60,447 bases of DNA, taken from assembly GCA_018820855.1 (NCBI GenBank), contig JAHJNL010000056.1, positions 1-60,447 of the forward strand, in the 5' to 3' direction. Numbering within the stretch: the stretch's first letter is position 1; each line of letters starts with the position of its first letter. The translations under genes were made by a program, and so were the position numbers. Positions 33,220-41,049 of this stretch are shown in pieces. This stretch comes from Pseudomonadota bacterium (GTDB taxonomy: Bacteria > Desulfobacterota > Desulfobulbia > Desulfobulbales > Desulfocapsaceae). The notes under the pieces were generated by a model. It saw only the letters and a list, made by a program, of their open reading frames with translations. It did no database searches and was not told where the DNA came from.

Positions 33220-33282
33220 AACATAGATTGTCATAGCAACAAAAATTCGTCAAGGGCCGCAGTGAGAAACTGCGGCCTTTTT
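33193..33282 (+). promoter_or_regulatory. leu transcription attenuator (antiterminator/terminator switch)
   Basis: Terminator: GGCCGCAGT (33255-33263) pairs with ACTGCGGCC (33269-33277), loop GAGAA, then TTTTT. Antiterminator: ACTGTGG (33193-33199), inside the leader peptide just after the Leu codons, can pair with CCGCAGT (33257-33263), the terminator's 5' arm, with one G-U. The two structures exclude each other. A ribosome finishing the leader peptide at 33219 covers 33193-33199 and lets the terminator form; a ribosome stalled on Leu codons leaves it free and allows read-through into leuA. Confidence 0.78.
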
Positions 33283-33486
33283 CGTTTCAGGTCAGTTTCA
33301 AGCTTGTTCGGCACAGAAAAAAAGTAATTATTCAAGTGCATAAAAAAATCTTCATCAAACCTTGGAAGGTTACAGTGCAGGAGTCCTCCAAGTGTTTGCA
33401 GTCAAGCTCTTCAGCTATGTATGTCGGACGGCTTGACTGTGAACAGATGAAGTGATGCTGAATAGTTACAGAAAAGAGGAAAAGGT

Positions 33487-35166
33487 ATGAGAGCAGAAGC
33501 AGTGAGAAAATACAGGCCTTATCCCGTGGTGGATCTTCCCGATCGGACCTGGCCGGCAAAAACAATAACTAAGGCACCGAGCTGGTGCAGCGTTGACCTC
33601 CGTGATGGGAACCAGGCCCTGATTCAACCTATGGATCTGAAGAAGAAGCTTGAGCTTTTTCAGTTGCTGGTAGATATCGGTTTCAAAGAGATTGAGGTGG
33701 GCTTTCCATCAGCATCACAGGTGGAGTATCAATTTACCAGAACTCTGATTGAAAATAAGTTGATTCCGGATGATGTCTTTATTCAAGTACTGACTCCTGC
33801 TCGAGAGCATCTTATTCAAAAAAGTTTCGAGGCCTTGAAAGGTGCAAAACGGGCGGTAGTTCATCTTTACAATTCAACTTCTACTCTGCAGCGGCGTGCT
33901 GTTTTTCAGATGAGTAGAGAAGAAATCATTGCACTTGCTGTCCAGGGCGCAAAGATTATCAAGGATGAGGCCGCAAAATATCCAGAAACTGATTTTCGCT
34001 ACGAGTATTCTCCGGAAAGTTTTACCGGCACAGAACTTGATTTTGCACTTGCCATCTGTGAAGCGGTTATGAATGTGTGGGAGCCGACACCTGACAGACC
34101 TGTTATTATAAATCTTCCGGCTACAGTGGAGATGGCCACTCCTAATGTCTATGCTGACCAGATTGAGTGGTTTTGCCGGAATATGAAAAATCGTGACGCT
34201 GCTATAATCAGCCTGCATGCCCATAATGATCGTGGTTGTGCTGTTGCTGCAACCGAGCTTGCTCTGATGGCCGGCGGAGACAGGGTCGAGGGTACACTTT
34301 TTGGCAATGGTGAACGGACCGGTAATGTGGATGTTGTTACCCTTGCCCTCAATATGTTTACCCAGGGAATCGATCCCGAGTTGGATTTGCATGATATCAG
34401 CCGTGTGATCAGCGTGTCCGAAGATGTTACTGACATTCCGGTTCATGTTCGACATCCTTATGCCGGAGAACTGGTGTATACCGCTTTTTCCGGGTCGCAT
34501 CAGGACGCAATCAATAAGGGAATAACTCTTTGCGAGCAGGATAAAGAGTGCAGGTGGGAAGTGCCTTATCTGCCGATCGATCCAACTGATCTGGGCAGAA
34601 CCTATGAGTCGATAATCCGTATCAACAGCCAGTCAGGAAAGGGTGGTGTGGCCTATGTGATGGATAGAGAGTTCGGGGTGAAGATGCCAAAGGATATGCA
34701 CCCGGAGTTCGGCGCCATTGTTCAGAACGTTACCGACAAGGTCGGCCGGGAAGTTCAGCTTTCCGAGGTTTGGGAGGCCTTTGAAAAAGAGTATTTGAAA
34801 ATCCGCTCTCCTTATTCCCTGAAAAAGTTTAACGTTATCAAACGTCATATTGACCGCGATGAGCAGGGCTCCATGGCCGAGATTGAAGCCGTTATTGCAG
34901 ATGAGGGTGTTGAAAAGACAATTGCAGCAAAGGGCAATGGTCCTTTGGACGCATTTTGTGAGGCCCTGCGCAGTCAGCTTAGCGGAGATTTTACCCTGTG
35001 CCAATATCATGAGCATGCCTTGACCAAGAGTTCAAGCTCCAAAGCAGTGGCTTTTATTCAGATAGAGATGCCCGATGGCAGGAAAAAATGGGGTGTAGGC
35101 ATGGATACCGATATTATCGTGGCTTCCATTAAGGCGGTACTGAGCGGTCTGAACAGAATTCGTTAG
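33487..35166 (+). CDS. leuA: 2-isopropylmalate synthase LeuA (long type 2)
   Basis: LeuA condenses acetyl-CoA with 2-oxoisovalerate, the first leucine step. This 559-residue protein is the long LeuA2 type seen in actinobacteria: it starts RKYRPYPVVDLPDRTWPAK and has SVDLRDGNQAL (Arg39, Asp40) and the metal-binding HAHND (His244, His246), plus GTLFGNGERTGN, then a C-terminal regulatory domain ending KWGVGMDTDIIVASIKAVLSG. GAGG lies upstream. It is preceded by the leu attenuator and followed by a hairpin. It stands alone, without leuBCD. Confidence 0.95.
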   Translation: MRAEAVRKYRPYPVVDLPDRTWPAKTITKAPSWCSVDLRDGNQALIQPMDLKKKLELFQLLVDIGFKEIEVGFPSASQVEYQFTRTLIENKLIPDDVFIQVLTPAREHLIQKSFEALKGAKRAVVHLYNSTSTLQRRAVFQMSREEIIALAVQGAKIIKDEAAKYPETDFRYEYSPESFTGTELDFALAICEAVMNVWEPTPDRPVIINLPATVEMATPNVYADQIEWFCRNMKNRDAAIISLHAHNDRGCAVAATELALMAGGDRVEGTLFGNGERTGNVDVVTLALNMFTQGIDPELDLHDISRVISVSEDVTDIPVHVRHPYAGELVYTAFSGSHQDAINKGITLCEQDKECRWEVPYLPIDPTDLGRTYESIIRINSQSGKGGVAYVMDREFGVKMPKDMHPEFGAIVQNVTDKVGREVQLSEVWEAFEKEYLKIRSPYSLKKFNVIKRHIDRDEQGSMAEIEAVIADEGVEKTIAAKGNGPLDAFCEALRSQLSGDFTLCQYHEHALTKSSSSKAVAFIQIEMPDGRKKWGVGMDTDIIVASIKAVLSGLNRIR

Positions 35167-35183
35167 CCCTGGGAACAAGGTAA

Positions 35184-35226
35184 CAGGAACTCCACAGTGC
35201 AATTGTCATTCACTATGGAGTTCCTG
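35184..35226 (+). terminator. hairpin after leuA
   Basis: CAGGAACTCCA (35184-35194) pairs with TGGAGTTCCTG (35216-35226), extended inward by four more pairs after one mismatch. No T-run follows, so it may be a weak terminator or a 3' stabiliser. Confidence 0.5.
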
Positions 35227-35269
35227 ATTACAAAATGGTAATAAGGGGAAGTGGCGCCAAGAGATTGAC

Positions 35270-35449
35270 TCAGGCGTAAAAATCTATCCTTCCCTGCTTG
35301 TCGCTAGCCACCTGTTCTACGGCTTTTGGTGCGTCTGATTGTTTCGATTGTTCTGTCTTTTCAAGGGTTTTCTGCAGGATAGCCTGTTCTACATTTGCCT
35401 TGTTTGATGCCATTCCCCGTGCAGCCATTGAGCTTGAGCCTATTTCCAT
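35270..35449 (-). CDS. 59-residue protein, YjfB-like
   Basis: The real start is the ATG at 35449, with AGGAGG 6 nt upstream. The 59-residue product (MEIGSSSMAARGMASNKANVEQ...) is polar and helical, with no membrane segment, and ends IDFYA. The pattern resembles the small YjfB-like proteins that end in a short aliphatic/aromatic tail and are sometimes called motility proteins, but similarity is weak. It is divergent from the cupin gene. Confidence 0.55.
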   Translation of the reverse strand: MEIGSSSMAARGMASNKANVEQAILQKTLEKTEQSKQSDAPKAVEQVASDKQGRIDFYA

Positions 35450-35544
35450 ATTGTCCTCCTTTGCAATTGAATAGCAAGTGTTATGGTGATTATTGCAAAG
35501 TTTATTCCATGCAAGAAAAATAATTTCCTTTAAGAGGTGAATTA

Positions 35545-35862
35545 ATGAAATGCCTTCGTCTGTCAGAAACCAGAGAATTTGATGCAAAGAAGTTTAAACG
35601 TTTTCTGCTTCATGATTCTCCCTACTTCAGGATTTTAAATTTTAATCTGCAGGCAGGACAGATTTTTCCTGTTCATCGTCATGCGGCAGATGGACAGGTC
35701 AGTATTCACGTTATTGAGGGAAAGGGGTTTTTCTTAGGAGAAGGTGATACCGCTCTGCCAGCAGAGACAGGTGATATTTTAGTGTGTGATATCAATGAAC
35801 CCCATGGGGTATCGGCTGAGACGGATATGCGTATTCTGGTCACTATTGCTCCGCCATTTTAG
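35545..35862 (+). CDS. small cupin-domain protein
   Basis: This 105-residue single-domain cupin has the metal motif HRHAADGQVSIHVIEGKG (His ligands at about 44 and 46, acidic residues replaced in part) and the second strand set GDILVCDINEPHGVSAE with the late His. It should bind a metal and a small substrate. GAGG lies upstream. There is no partner gene, so the substrate is unknown. Cupins of this size often act as dioxygenases, isomerases or sensors. Confidence 0.85.
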   Translation: MKCLRLSETREFDAKKFKRFLLHDSPYFRILNFNLQAGQIFPVHRHAADGQVSIHVIEGKGFFLGEGDTALPAETGDILVCDINEPHGVSAETDMRILVTIAPPF

Positions 35863-35988
35863 CTAGTGGTCGTGCGTCGTAGGCGGCAGTTGGAACCAAC
35901 AGTCTACAGGTTCATTTATATATTGTGAACAGAAGAATATTGAAGCAAGGAAGTGGTTAATAATTTTGAGGCGCAAAATTGTGTTGGC

Positions 35989-36831
35989 TTATTTGTTCCA
36001 AAAATAAAAACCGATGCCGCCGGCTGCCAGCCAGATATTGGTGATGTTGGAGACGGTGATGTTGAGCACGGCGGCCAGAGGTTTGTTACGGCTGAGCAGA
36101 GCCAGACAGGACTTGAACTCCGGCCAGGAGGTGAGTGTGGCCAGGACTAGAAAACCGATTACCCCTTTTGGCGCCTTGGAATGCTCGGCTGCAAAAGAGA
36201 CCACAGGGTCGAGGAAAAAGCCGGCCCCGCAAAGCAGGATAATTGCAGGGAAAAACCAGGGTCTGGCCTCGGGGTGATACATTTCATCACTCTCTTCCTC
36301 CCCTTCCTTTGGTCTGAAGAAAAAGAGAGGAATGGTCAGCAATAAGGCGGTAATTAACCAATATATATATAATGACTTGTCCAGCAAATAAAAACTTATG
36401 GCCAGGGTTGCAGTTGAGAGGGTGGTAGCCAGGCTGTAGATGGGTTTTGTTTTGAAGGTCTGCAGAGTCCTGCCGCAGATGATGGCAGCTGTGAGGAGCA
36501 GGATCGGGTTCATGAAATTTGACCCTAGCGGGGTGGAGGCAGCAAAAAGGACATCGCCGGCTGCCAGGCCGGCAATGAGGCAGAGTGCCTCCGGACCATT
36601 GGTGATAAATCCGGTGACGGTGCCGATTCCTTTGATGTGTTTGATGGACTCAATGATGATCTCTACGGACAGGCCGATAATCATCATTTCAACAATAATA
36701 CCACAGGCACCGATAAAGGAAAGTTGTACATTGCCATGAAAGAATAGGGCGCTGCCGCAGAAAAAGGCCAGGACCAGAAGCCAGACCACCAAGTCCAGGG
36801 GCGTTACAGAGTCCAGCATTAACTGTTTCAT
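35989..36831 (-). CDS. sodium/calcium exchanger-like membrane protein
   Basis: This 280-residue protein has about ten hydrophobic helices and two alpha-repeat-like segments of the CaCA superfamily: TNGPEALCLIAGLAAGDVLFAASTPLGSNFMNP in the first half (cited in parts: TNGPEALCLIAGLAAG and STPLGSNFMNP) and LATLTSWPEFKSCLALLS with VSNITNIWLA in the second. The canonical acidic residue in each repeat is retained (Glu in GPEAL and WPEF). It may exchange Ca2+ or another cation for Na+ or H+. It overlaps the selenoprotein-like gene by 4 bp (ATGA). Confidence 0.75.
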   Translation of the reverse strand: MKQLMLDSVTPLDLVVWLLVLAFFCGSALFFHGNVQLSFIGACGIIVEMMIIGLSVEIIIESIKHIKGIGTVTGFITNGPEALCLIAGLAAGDVLFAASTPLGSNFMNPILLLTAAIICGRTLQTFKTKPIYSLATTLSTATLAISFYLLDKSLYIYWLITALLLTIPLFFFRPKEGEEESDEMYHPEARPWFFPAIILLCGAGFFLDPVVSFAAEHSKAPKGVIGFLVLATLTSWPEFKSCLALLSRNKPLAAVLNITVSNITNIWLAAGGIGFYFWNK

Positions 36832-37079
36832 GAGCGGAGCACTCTTTGCAGGAACTCCTGCAGTTTGTCTCGGTTGAGCAGAATTCCGCTCACTTGTTCA
36901 GCGCCACATTTGAGAGTGGGGATAAATTTGACACCGTCCTTTAAAGCACGCAACGGGCTGGTCATTACCTCAACTTCTTCCAAATGTACATCATTCATAT
37001 TCAGTAACAGCTCGTCCAGAGCCTTTTTTGCCATGCGGCAGCGGGGTCAGAGGGTGGAATGATAAAAGGTCAGATTCAT
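36828..37079 (-). CDS. thioredoxin-fold selenoprotein (UxxC) with in-frame TGA
   Basis: From an ATG at 37079 the frame reads MNLTFYHSTL, then TGA (37047-37049), then PRCRMAKKALDELL and continues open to a stop at 36828. With TGA read as selenocysteine this is an 83-residue thioredoxin-fold protein with motif U11-P-R-C14 and a cis-Pro loop (KFIPTLKCG). Homologous small redox proteins carry CPRC here, so Sec replaces the first Cys. A short hairpin (TGCC-GCAT-GGCA) begins 8 nt after the TGA, a possible weak SECIS. AAAGGAG lies 14 nt upstream. Standard callers would start after the TGA at 37034 and lose the active site. It overlaps the exchanger gene by 4 bp. Confidence 0.75.
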
Positions 37080-37258
37080 GGTTTGTGGCGCCGCTCCTTT
37101 TTCGATGTTATGTGATATTCTAAAGTGTTATGGGGCATTTTGACACTTGAATAAATAGATGTTTTGTATCGATATTAGTTGACAAAAGGTTCTTGTACAC
37201 AGTACACCGAAAGCTGGAATATGATCAATGAAAGTTTTAGACTTCAGGGAATTCGACA

Positions 37259-38215
37259 ATGTCTGCACCTCTTACTATTATCACCGATCAACGCTACCTC
37301 GAGCATGATACAGGTGGAGGGGAGCATCCGGAAAGTCCGGTCAGACTTCAGGTCATCTCTCAGGCTTTGGAGGCAAGTTCTTGTTTTGCCGACATTGCCT
37401 TTGCTGCTCCTCGTGTCGCTGAGCGGGAATGGCTTGCCAAAGTCCATACCGAAGACTGGCTTTTTCGTTTTGAGGAAGCAGTTCTTGCCGGTCGAACCTA
37501 CATTGATCATACCGATAACCAGATCTGTTACGATTCCTATGATATCGCCTGCCTTTCTGCAGGTGCCGGACTAGCCGGTATAGATCTTATAGAAGAAGGA
37601 AAAGCCCACAATATCTTCTGCCTGGTTCGTCCTCCAGGGCATCATGCCGAACACAACATTCCTTTTGGTTTCTGTTTTTTCAATAACTGTGTTGTCGCAG
37701 CCAGATACTGGCAATATTGTTATGGTAAAAAGCGAATCCTGGTTTTTGATTTTGACGGCCATCATGGAAACGGTATCCAGTCTGCCTTCGAAGATGAGGC
37801 CGCAGGCTACTATATAAGTATCCACGAACATCCAAGCTTCAGTTATCCTGGTACCGGTTATGCAGATGAACATGGAATGGGAGAGGGTAAGGGCACAATT
37901 CTTAACCTCCCTCTGTCTCCGGGGGCTGGTGACAGTCAGGTCGTAAAACTTCTTCAGGATGTCATCCTCCCAAAACTTGAAGAGTGGCAGCCGGACGCGA
38001 TCATTGTTGCAGCCGGATTTGACGCTCATCGAGAAGATGAGATGACGGGGCTTCTCTACTCCACGGAACTTTACCATACCATAGGCTTGGTCATGCGTGA
38101 CTGGGCTGAGCGTTTTACTGAGGGTAGAATTCTCTCTATTTTAGAGGGAGGTTATGAACTCTCTGTGCTCGGAGACTCGGTGGAAGCTTATGTCAGAGGA
38201 CTTCTGGGCAGATAA
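37259..38215 (+). CDS. histone-deacetylase-family (AcuC-like) deacetylase
   Basis: This 318-residue Zn-dependent deacetylase has the HDAC pattern: EHPESPVRL, RPPGHHAEHN (His128, His129), DFDGHHGNG (Zn ligands Asp166, His168), and AAGFDAHREDEM with the third Asp, then LEGGYELSVL. In Bacillus, AcuC of this family deacetylates and so reactivates acetyl-CoA synthetase. Here it leads a cluster with a CBS-ACT protein, an acyl-CoA synthetase and a GNAT-fused CoA transferase, which supports the same role. AGGGA precedes the ATG. Confidence 0.92.
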   Translation: MSAPLTIITDQRYLEHDTGGGEHPESPVRLQVISQALEASSCFADIAFAAPRVAEREWLAKVHTEDWLFRFEEAVLAGRTYIDHTDNQICYDSYDIACLSAGAGLAGIDLIEEGKAHNIFCLVRPPGHHAEHNIPFGFCFFNNCVVAARYWQYCYGKKRILVFDFDGHHGNGIQSAFEDEAAGYYISIHEHPSFSYPGTGYADEHGMGEGKGTILNLPLSPGAGDSQVVKLLQDVILPKLEEWQPDAIIVAAGFDAHREDEMTGLLYSTELYHTIGLVMRDWAERFTEGRILSILEGGYELSVLGDSVEAYVRGLLGR

Positions 38216-38243
38216 TCAGTTCTTTTACCCATAAAGGCGAACC

Positions 38244-38882
38244 ATGTATATTTCACGACATATGACAGCTGATCCTGTTACTGTTTCTTCGGCCATGTCT
38301 CTTCCCGAGGCCAGGGCTTTACTTAATGACTTCCGTTTTCGGCACCTGCCCGTGGTTGATGAAAACGGTGCCTTGTTAGGGATGCTGACTGATCGTGATC
38401 TGCGATCCGCTTATCCTTCATCGGTTCTCACAGACAGTGAGCGGCGATTGGTTTACGAAAAAGTGGAAAAGACGACTGTTGCCGAGATCATGTCCACCGA
38501 TTGTGTCACCTTGAGACTCGATTCTACCCTCGATGATGCCCTTTTTCTCTTTGATCGCGATCAGATGGGTGCTCTGCCGGTGCTGGATGGAGAGAGAGTG
38601 GTTGGCGTCTTTTCCATCAGAGATCTGACGACAGCGTATAAAAAACTCTTTGGCGTCGGAGAAAAAGGATCTATGCTCATAGGTATTGATGATGATGGCA
38701 GTCATGGTATCATGACGCGGATCGTAAATCTTCTGGAAGAACAGAATATTCCCTTTACCCGATTGATGCGTGTTTATGACGAGAGAAAGGGCAATACTAT
38801 TTATCTGCGGATCAATACATTTAAAATTGCAAAAGTATATTCACTCCTGGAGGATGCGGGGCTAGCTGTAAAAAGGGCATGA
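38244..38882 (+). CDS. CBS-pair plus ACT-like regulatory protein (AcuB-like)
   Basis: This 212-residue protein has two CBS motifs (about 5-55, with HLPVVDENGALLGMLTDRDL, and about 78-128, with ALPVLDGERVVGVFSIRDL) followed by an ACT-like C-terminal domain (SMLIGIDDDGSHGIMTRIVNLLEE). The CBS-CBS-ACT order is that of AcuB from Bacillus, a partner of AcuC. It should sense adenine nucleotides or an amino/acyl ligand. It sits between the HDAC and synthetase genes in a tight operon. Confidence 0.88.
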   Translation: MYISRHMTADPVTVSSAMSLPEARALLNDFRFRHLPVVDENGALLGMLTDRDLRSAYPSSVLTDSERRLVYEKVEKTTVAEIMSTDCVTLRLDSTLDDALFLFDRDQMGALPVLDGERVVGVFSIRDLTTAYKKLFGVGEKGSMLIGIDDDGSHGIMTRIVNLLEEQNIPFTRLMRVYDERKGNTIYLRINTFKIAKVYSLLEDAGLAVKRA

Positions 38883-38932
38883 TTTCATAAGCGAAATGCT
38901 CACCTGTTCTTCAAAAAAAATAAGGTATTGTT

Positions 38933-41041
38933 ATGACTATTGATATACTTTTTCATCCCAAGAGTGTCGCCGTTGTCGGAGCCTCAAGAACAGCCGGAAA
39001 GGTTGGTCATGATATCCTGGCCAATATGATCCGAGACGGTTATCAGGGGACAATTGTTCCAATCAATCCTTCTGCCGACGAACTGCTCGGTCTTCCCTGT
39101 TTTCCATCCCTTCATGAATACGGAAAAGAGGTTGAGCTTGTGGTGGTAGCTGTTCCGCAGCCTCAGGTCAAGGACGTTGTGAAAGAGTGTGTGAAGGTAA
39201 AGGCCAAGGCGGTGATAGTTACCAGTTCGGGATTTCGGGAAATAGGTCCGGAAGGATTTGCTCTGGAACAGGAGCTCGTTGAGTTCTGCAGGCGTCATGA
39301 CATCCGCATCCTGGGACCGAACTGCCTGGGGTTGATTAATACAAAAAATCAATTAAATGCCTCTTTTGCCGGAGCCATGCCCAAATCTGGTGGAATCTCC
39401 ATTTTTTCCCAATCCGGTGCTTTGTGTACTGCTATGCTTGATCTTGCAGCAGAACGGCATCTCGGCCTCGCCAAGTTGATCAGCATCGGTAATAAGGCAG
39501 ATATCTCTGAGGTGGATATCCTCTCCTATCTGGCCAAAGATGAAGAGACAAAAGTAATAGTAGGGTATCTGGAAGATATCTCTACCGGCAAAAATTTTGT
39601 AAAAGCTGCAGAAGAAGCCTCAGCTCAGAAACCTGTGATTATTCTAAAGGCAGGCACCACTGCTGCTGGATTGAGGGCAGCGGCATCTCATACCGGGGTG
39701 CTGGCAGGCGCTGATACCGCCTATGGTGCAGCCTTTAAACGGTCCGGAGTGGTACGGGCAGACAATTTCGAAGCGCTTTTTGATTATGCCACAGCCCTTT
39801 ATATGCAGCCTCTTCCAAAAGGTAATAATATTCTTATCATTACCAATGCAGGTGGTCCCGGAACCATGGCTGCCGATGCCGTGGAACGTGCCGGAATGCG
39901 TGTGGCTGAACTGGATCGTAATACGGCCAGCGCCCTGCGTGATCAGCTTCCTCGTGTTGCCAGTGTCGGCAATCCCATCGATGTCTTGGGTGATGCTGAT
40001 CCTGAACGTTACGTGGCCGCCATTGAGGCGGCCCAATCTGATCCTGCTGTGGATGCCATCCTTGTGATTCTCACTCCTCAGGCCATGACTCGCCCTGCAG
40101 AAACCGCCCAGGCCATAGCAAATACCATTGACGGCACTAAACCAGTGGTGGCTTCTTTTATGGGAGGAACCGATGTTATGCCCGGACGGAAGGAACTGGC
40201 CGCAGCCGGTCTTCCGGATTATGAATCTCCGGAGCGGGCTGTCTCAGCCCTCAGAGGAATGCGTGAATATGCGGCCTGGCAACAGCGGCCACCCCGAAGA
40301 GTAACCCGTTTCCGGGTTAACAGAAGGAGGGTGGAGCGCATCCTCTCCCGACGCCAGCGAATTGGTCTGTTGCAGTTGGGTGAGGTCAAAGGCAAGGATG
40401 TTCTGGGGGCCTACGGATTCCGGATTCCCTCAGGATCTCTTGCCTCTTCCTCGGAAGAGGCAAGAGAAATTGCAGACCGTATCGGTTATCCGGTAGCCAT
40501 GAAGATTGTTTCTCCGGATATTGTCCACAAGAGTGACCTGGGTGGAGTGCACCTTAACGTGGCTAACGGGGAGGCCGCCGAAGATATCTATGATCTCATG
40601 ACCATAAAGATTGGCAAGAAGGTACCGGATGCAAAGATTGAAGGGGTTTACGTGGAAAAGATGGCATGTAAAGGACTGGAAGTCATTATCGGTATGACTC
40701 GTGATCCCCAGTTCGGTCCTATGCTCATGTTCGGTCTTGGCGGAATCTTTGTCGAGGTGATGAAGGATGTTACCTTTCACCTTGCACCTATTACGAAACA
40801 GGAGGCCATTCAGATGCTCATGTCTACCAAGTCTTATGCTATGCTTGAGGGACGGCGTGGCAATAAGGGTGTGGATATTGCAGCCATTGCCTCGGGCCTC
40901 CAGCGCATAAGTCAGTTGACTACAGACTTTCCGCAGATTCTGGAATTAGATATCAACCCGTTTATTGTCGGCGACTTTGGTTCTGAACCAGTGGTAGCGG
41001 ATGTACGAATGACTCTGGCTCCATTGCCGGAAGAGAAGTAG
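38933..41041 (+). CDS. ADP-forming acetate/acyl-CoA synthetase (fused alpha-beta)
   Basis: This enzyme interconverts acyl-CoA + ADP + Pi and acid + CoA + ATP. It is 702 residues. The CoA-binding Rossmann domain starts FHPKSVAVVGASRTAGKVG, the succinyl-CoA-ligase-like domain includes SQSGALCTAMLDLAAERHLG, and the phosphorylated His is His253 in AASHTGVLAG. An ATP-grasp beta domain follows from about 485 (FRIPSGSLASSSEEAREIA, VAMKIVSPDIVHKSDLGGV). In anaerobes this enzyme makes ATP from acetyl-CoA or activates acetate. It is a likely target of the neighbouring acetylation genes. Confidence 0.92.
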   Translation: MTIDILFHPKSVAVVGASRTAGKVGHDILANMIRDGYQGTIVPINPSADELLGLPCFPSLHEYGKEVELVVVAVPQPQVKDVVKECVKVKAKAVIVTSSGFREIGPEGFALEQELVEFCRRHDIRILGPNCLGLINTKNQLNASFAGAMPKSGGISIFSQSGALCTAMLDLAAERHLGLAKLISIGNKADISEVDILSYLAKDEETKVIVGYLEDISTGKNFVKAAEEASAQKPVIILKAGTTAAGLRAAASHTGVLAGADTAYGAAFKRSGVVRADNFEALFDYATALYMQPLPKGNNILIITNAGGPGTMAADAVERAGMRVAELDRNTASALRDQLPRVASVGNPIDVLGDADPERYVAAIEAAQSDPAVDAILVILTPQAMTRPAETAQAIANTIDGTKPVVASFMGGTDVMPGRKELAAAGLPDYESPERAVSALRGMREYAAWQQRPPRRVTRFRVNRRRVERILSRRQRIGLLQLGEVKGKDVLGAYGFRIPSGSLASSSEEAREIADRIGYPVAMKIVSPDIVHKSDLGGVHLNVANGEAAEDIYDLMTIKIGKKVPDAKIEGVYVEKMACKGLEVIIGMTRDPQFGPMLMFGLGGIFVEVMKDVTFHLAPITKQEAIQMLMSTKSYAMLEGRRGNKGVDIAAIASGLQRISQLTTDFPQILELDINPFIVGDFGSEPVVADVRMTLAPLPEEK

Positions 41042-41049
41042 GGGAAATC

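Noticed and set aside
37079-37200. Promoter with TTGACA at 37179 for the deacetylase operon
   Set aside because: The -35 is perfect but no convincing -10 occurs at 16-18 bp, so it was not listed as a feature.
37179-37574. 131-residue plus frame overlapping the deacetylase start
   Set aside because: It is a shadow of the HDAC gene; the deacetylase frame has all family motifs.
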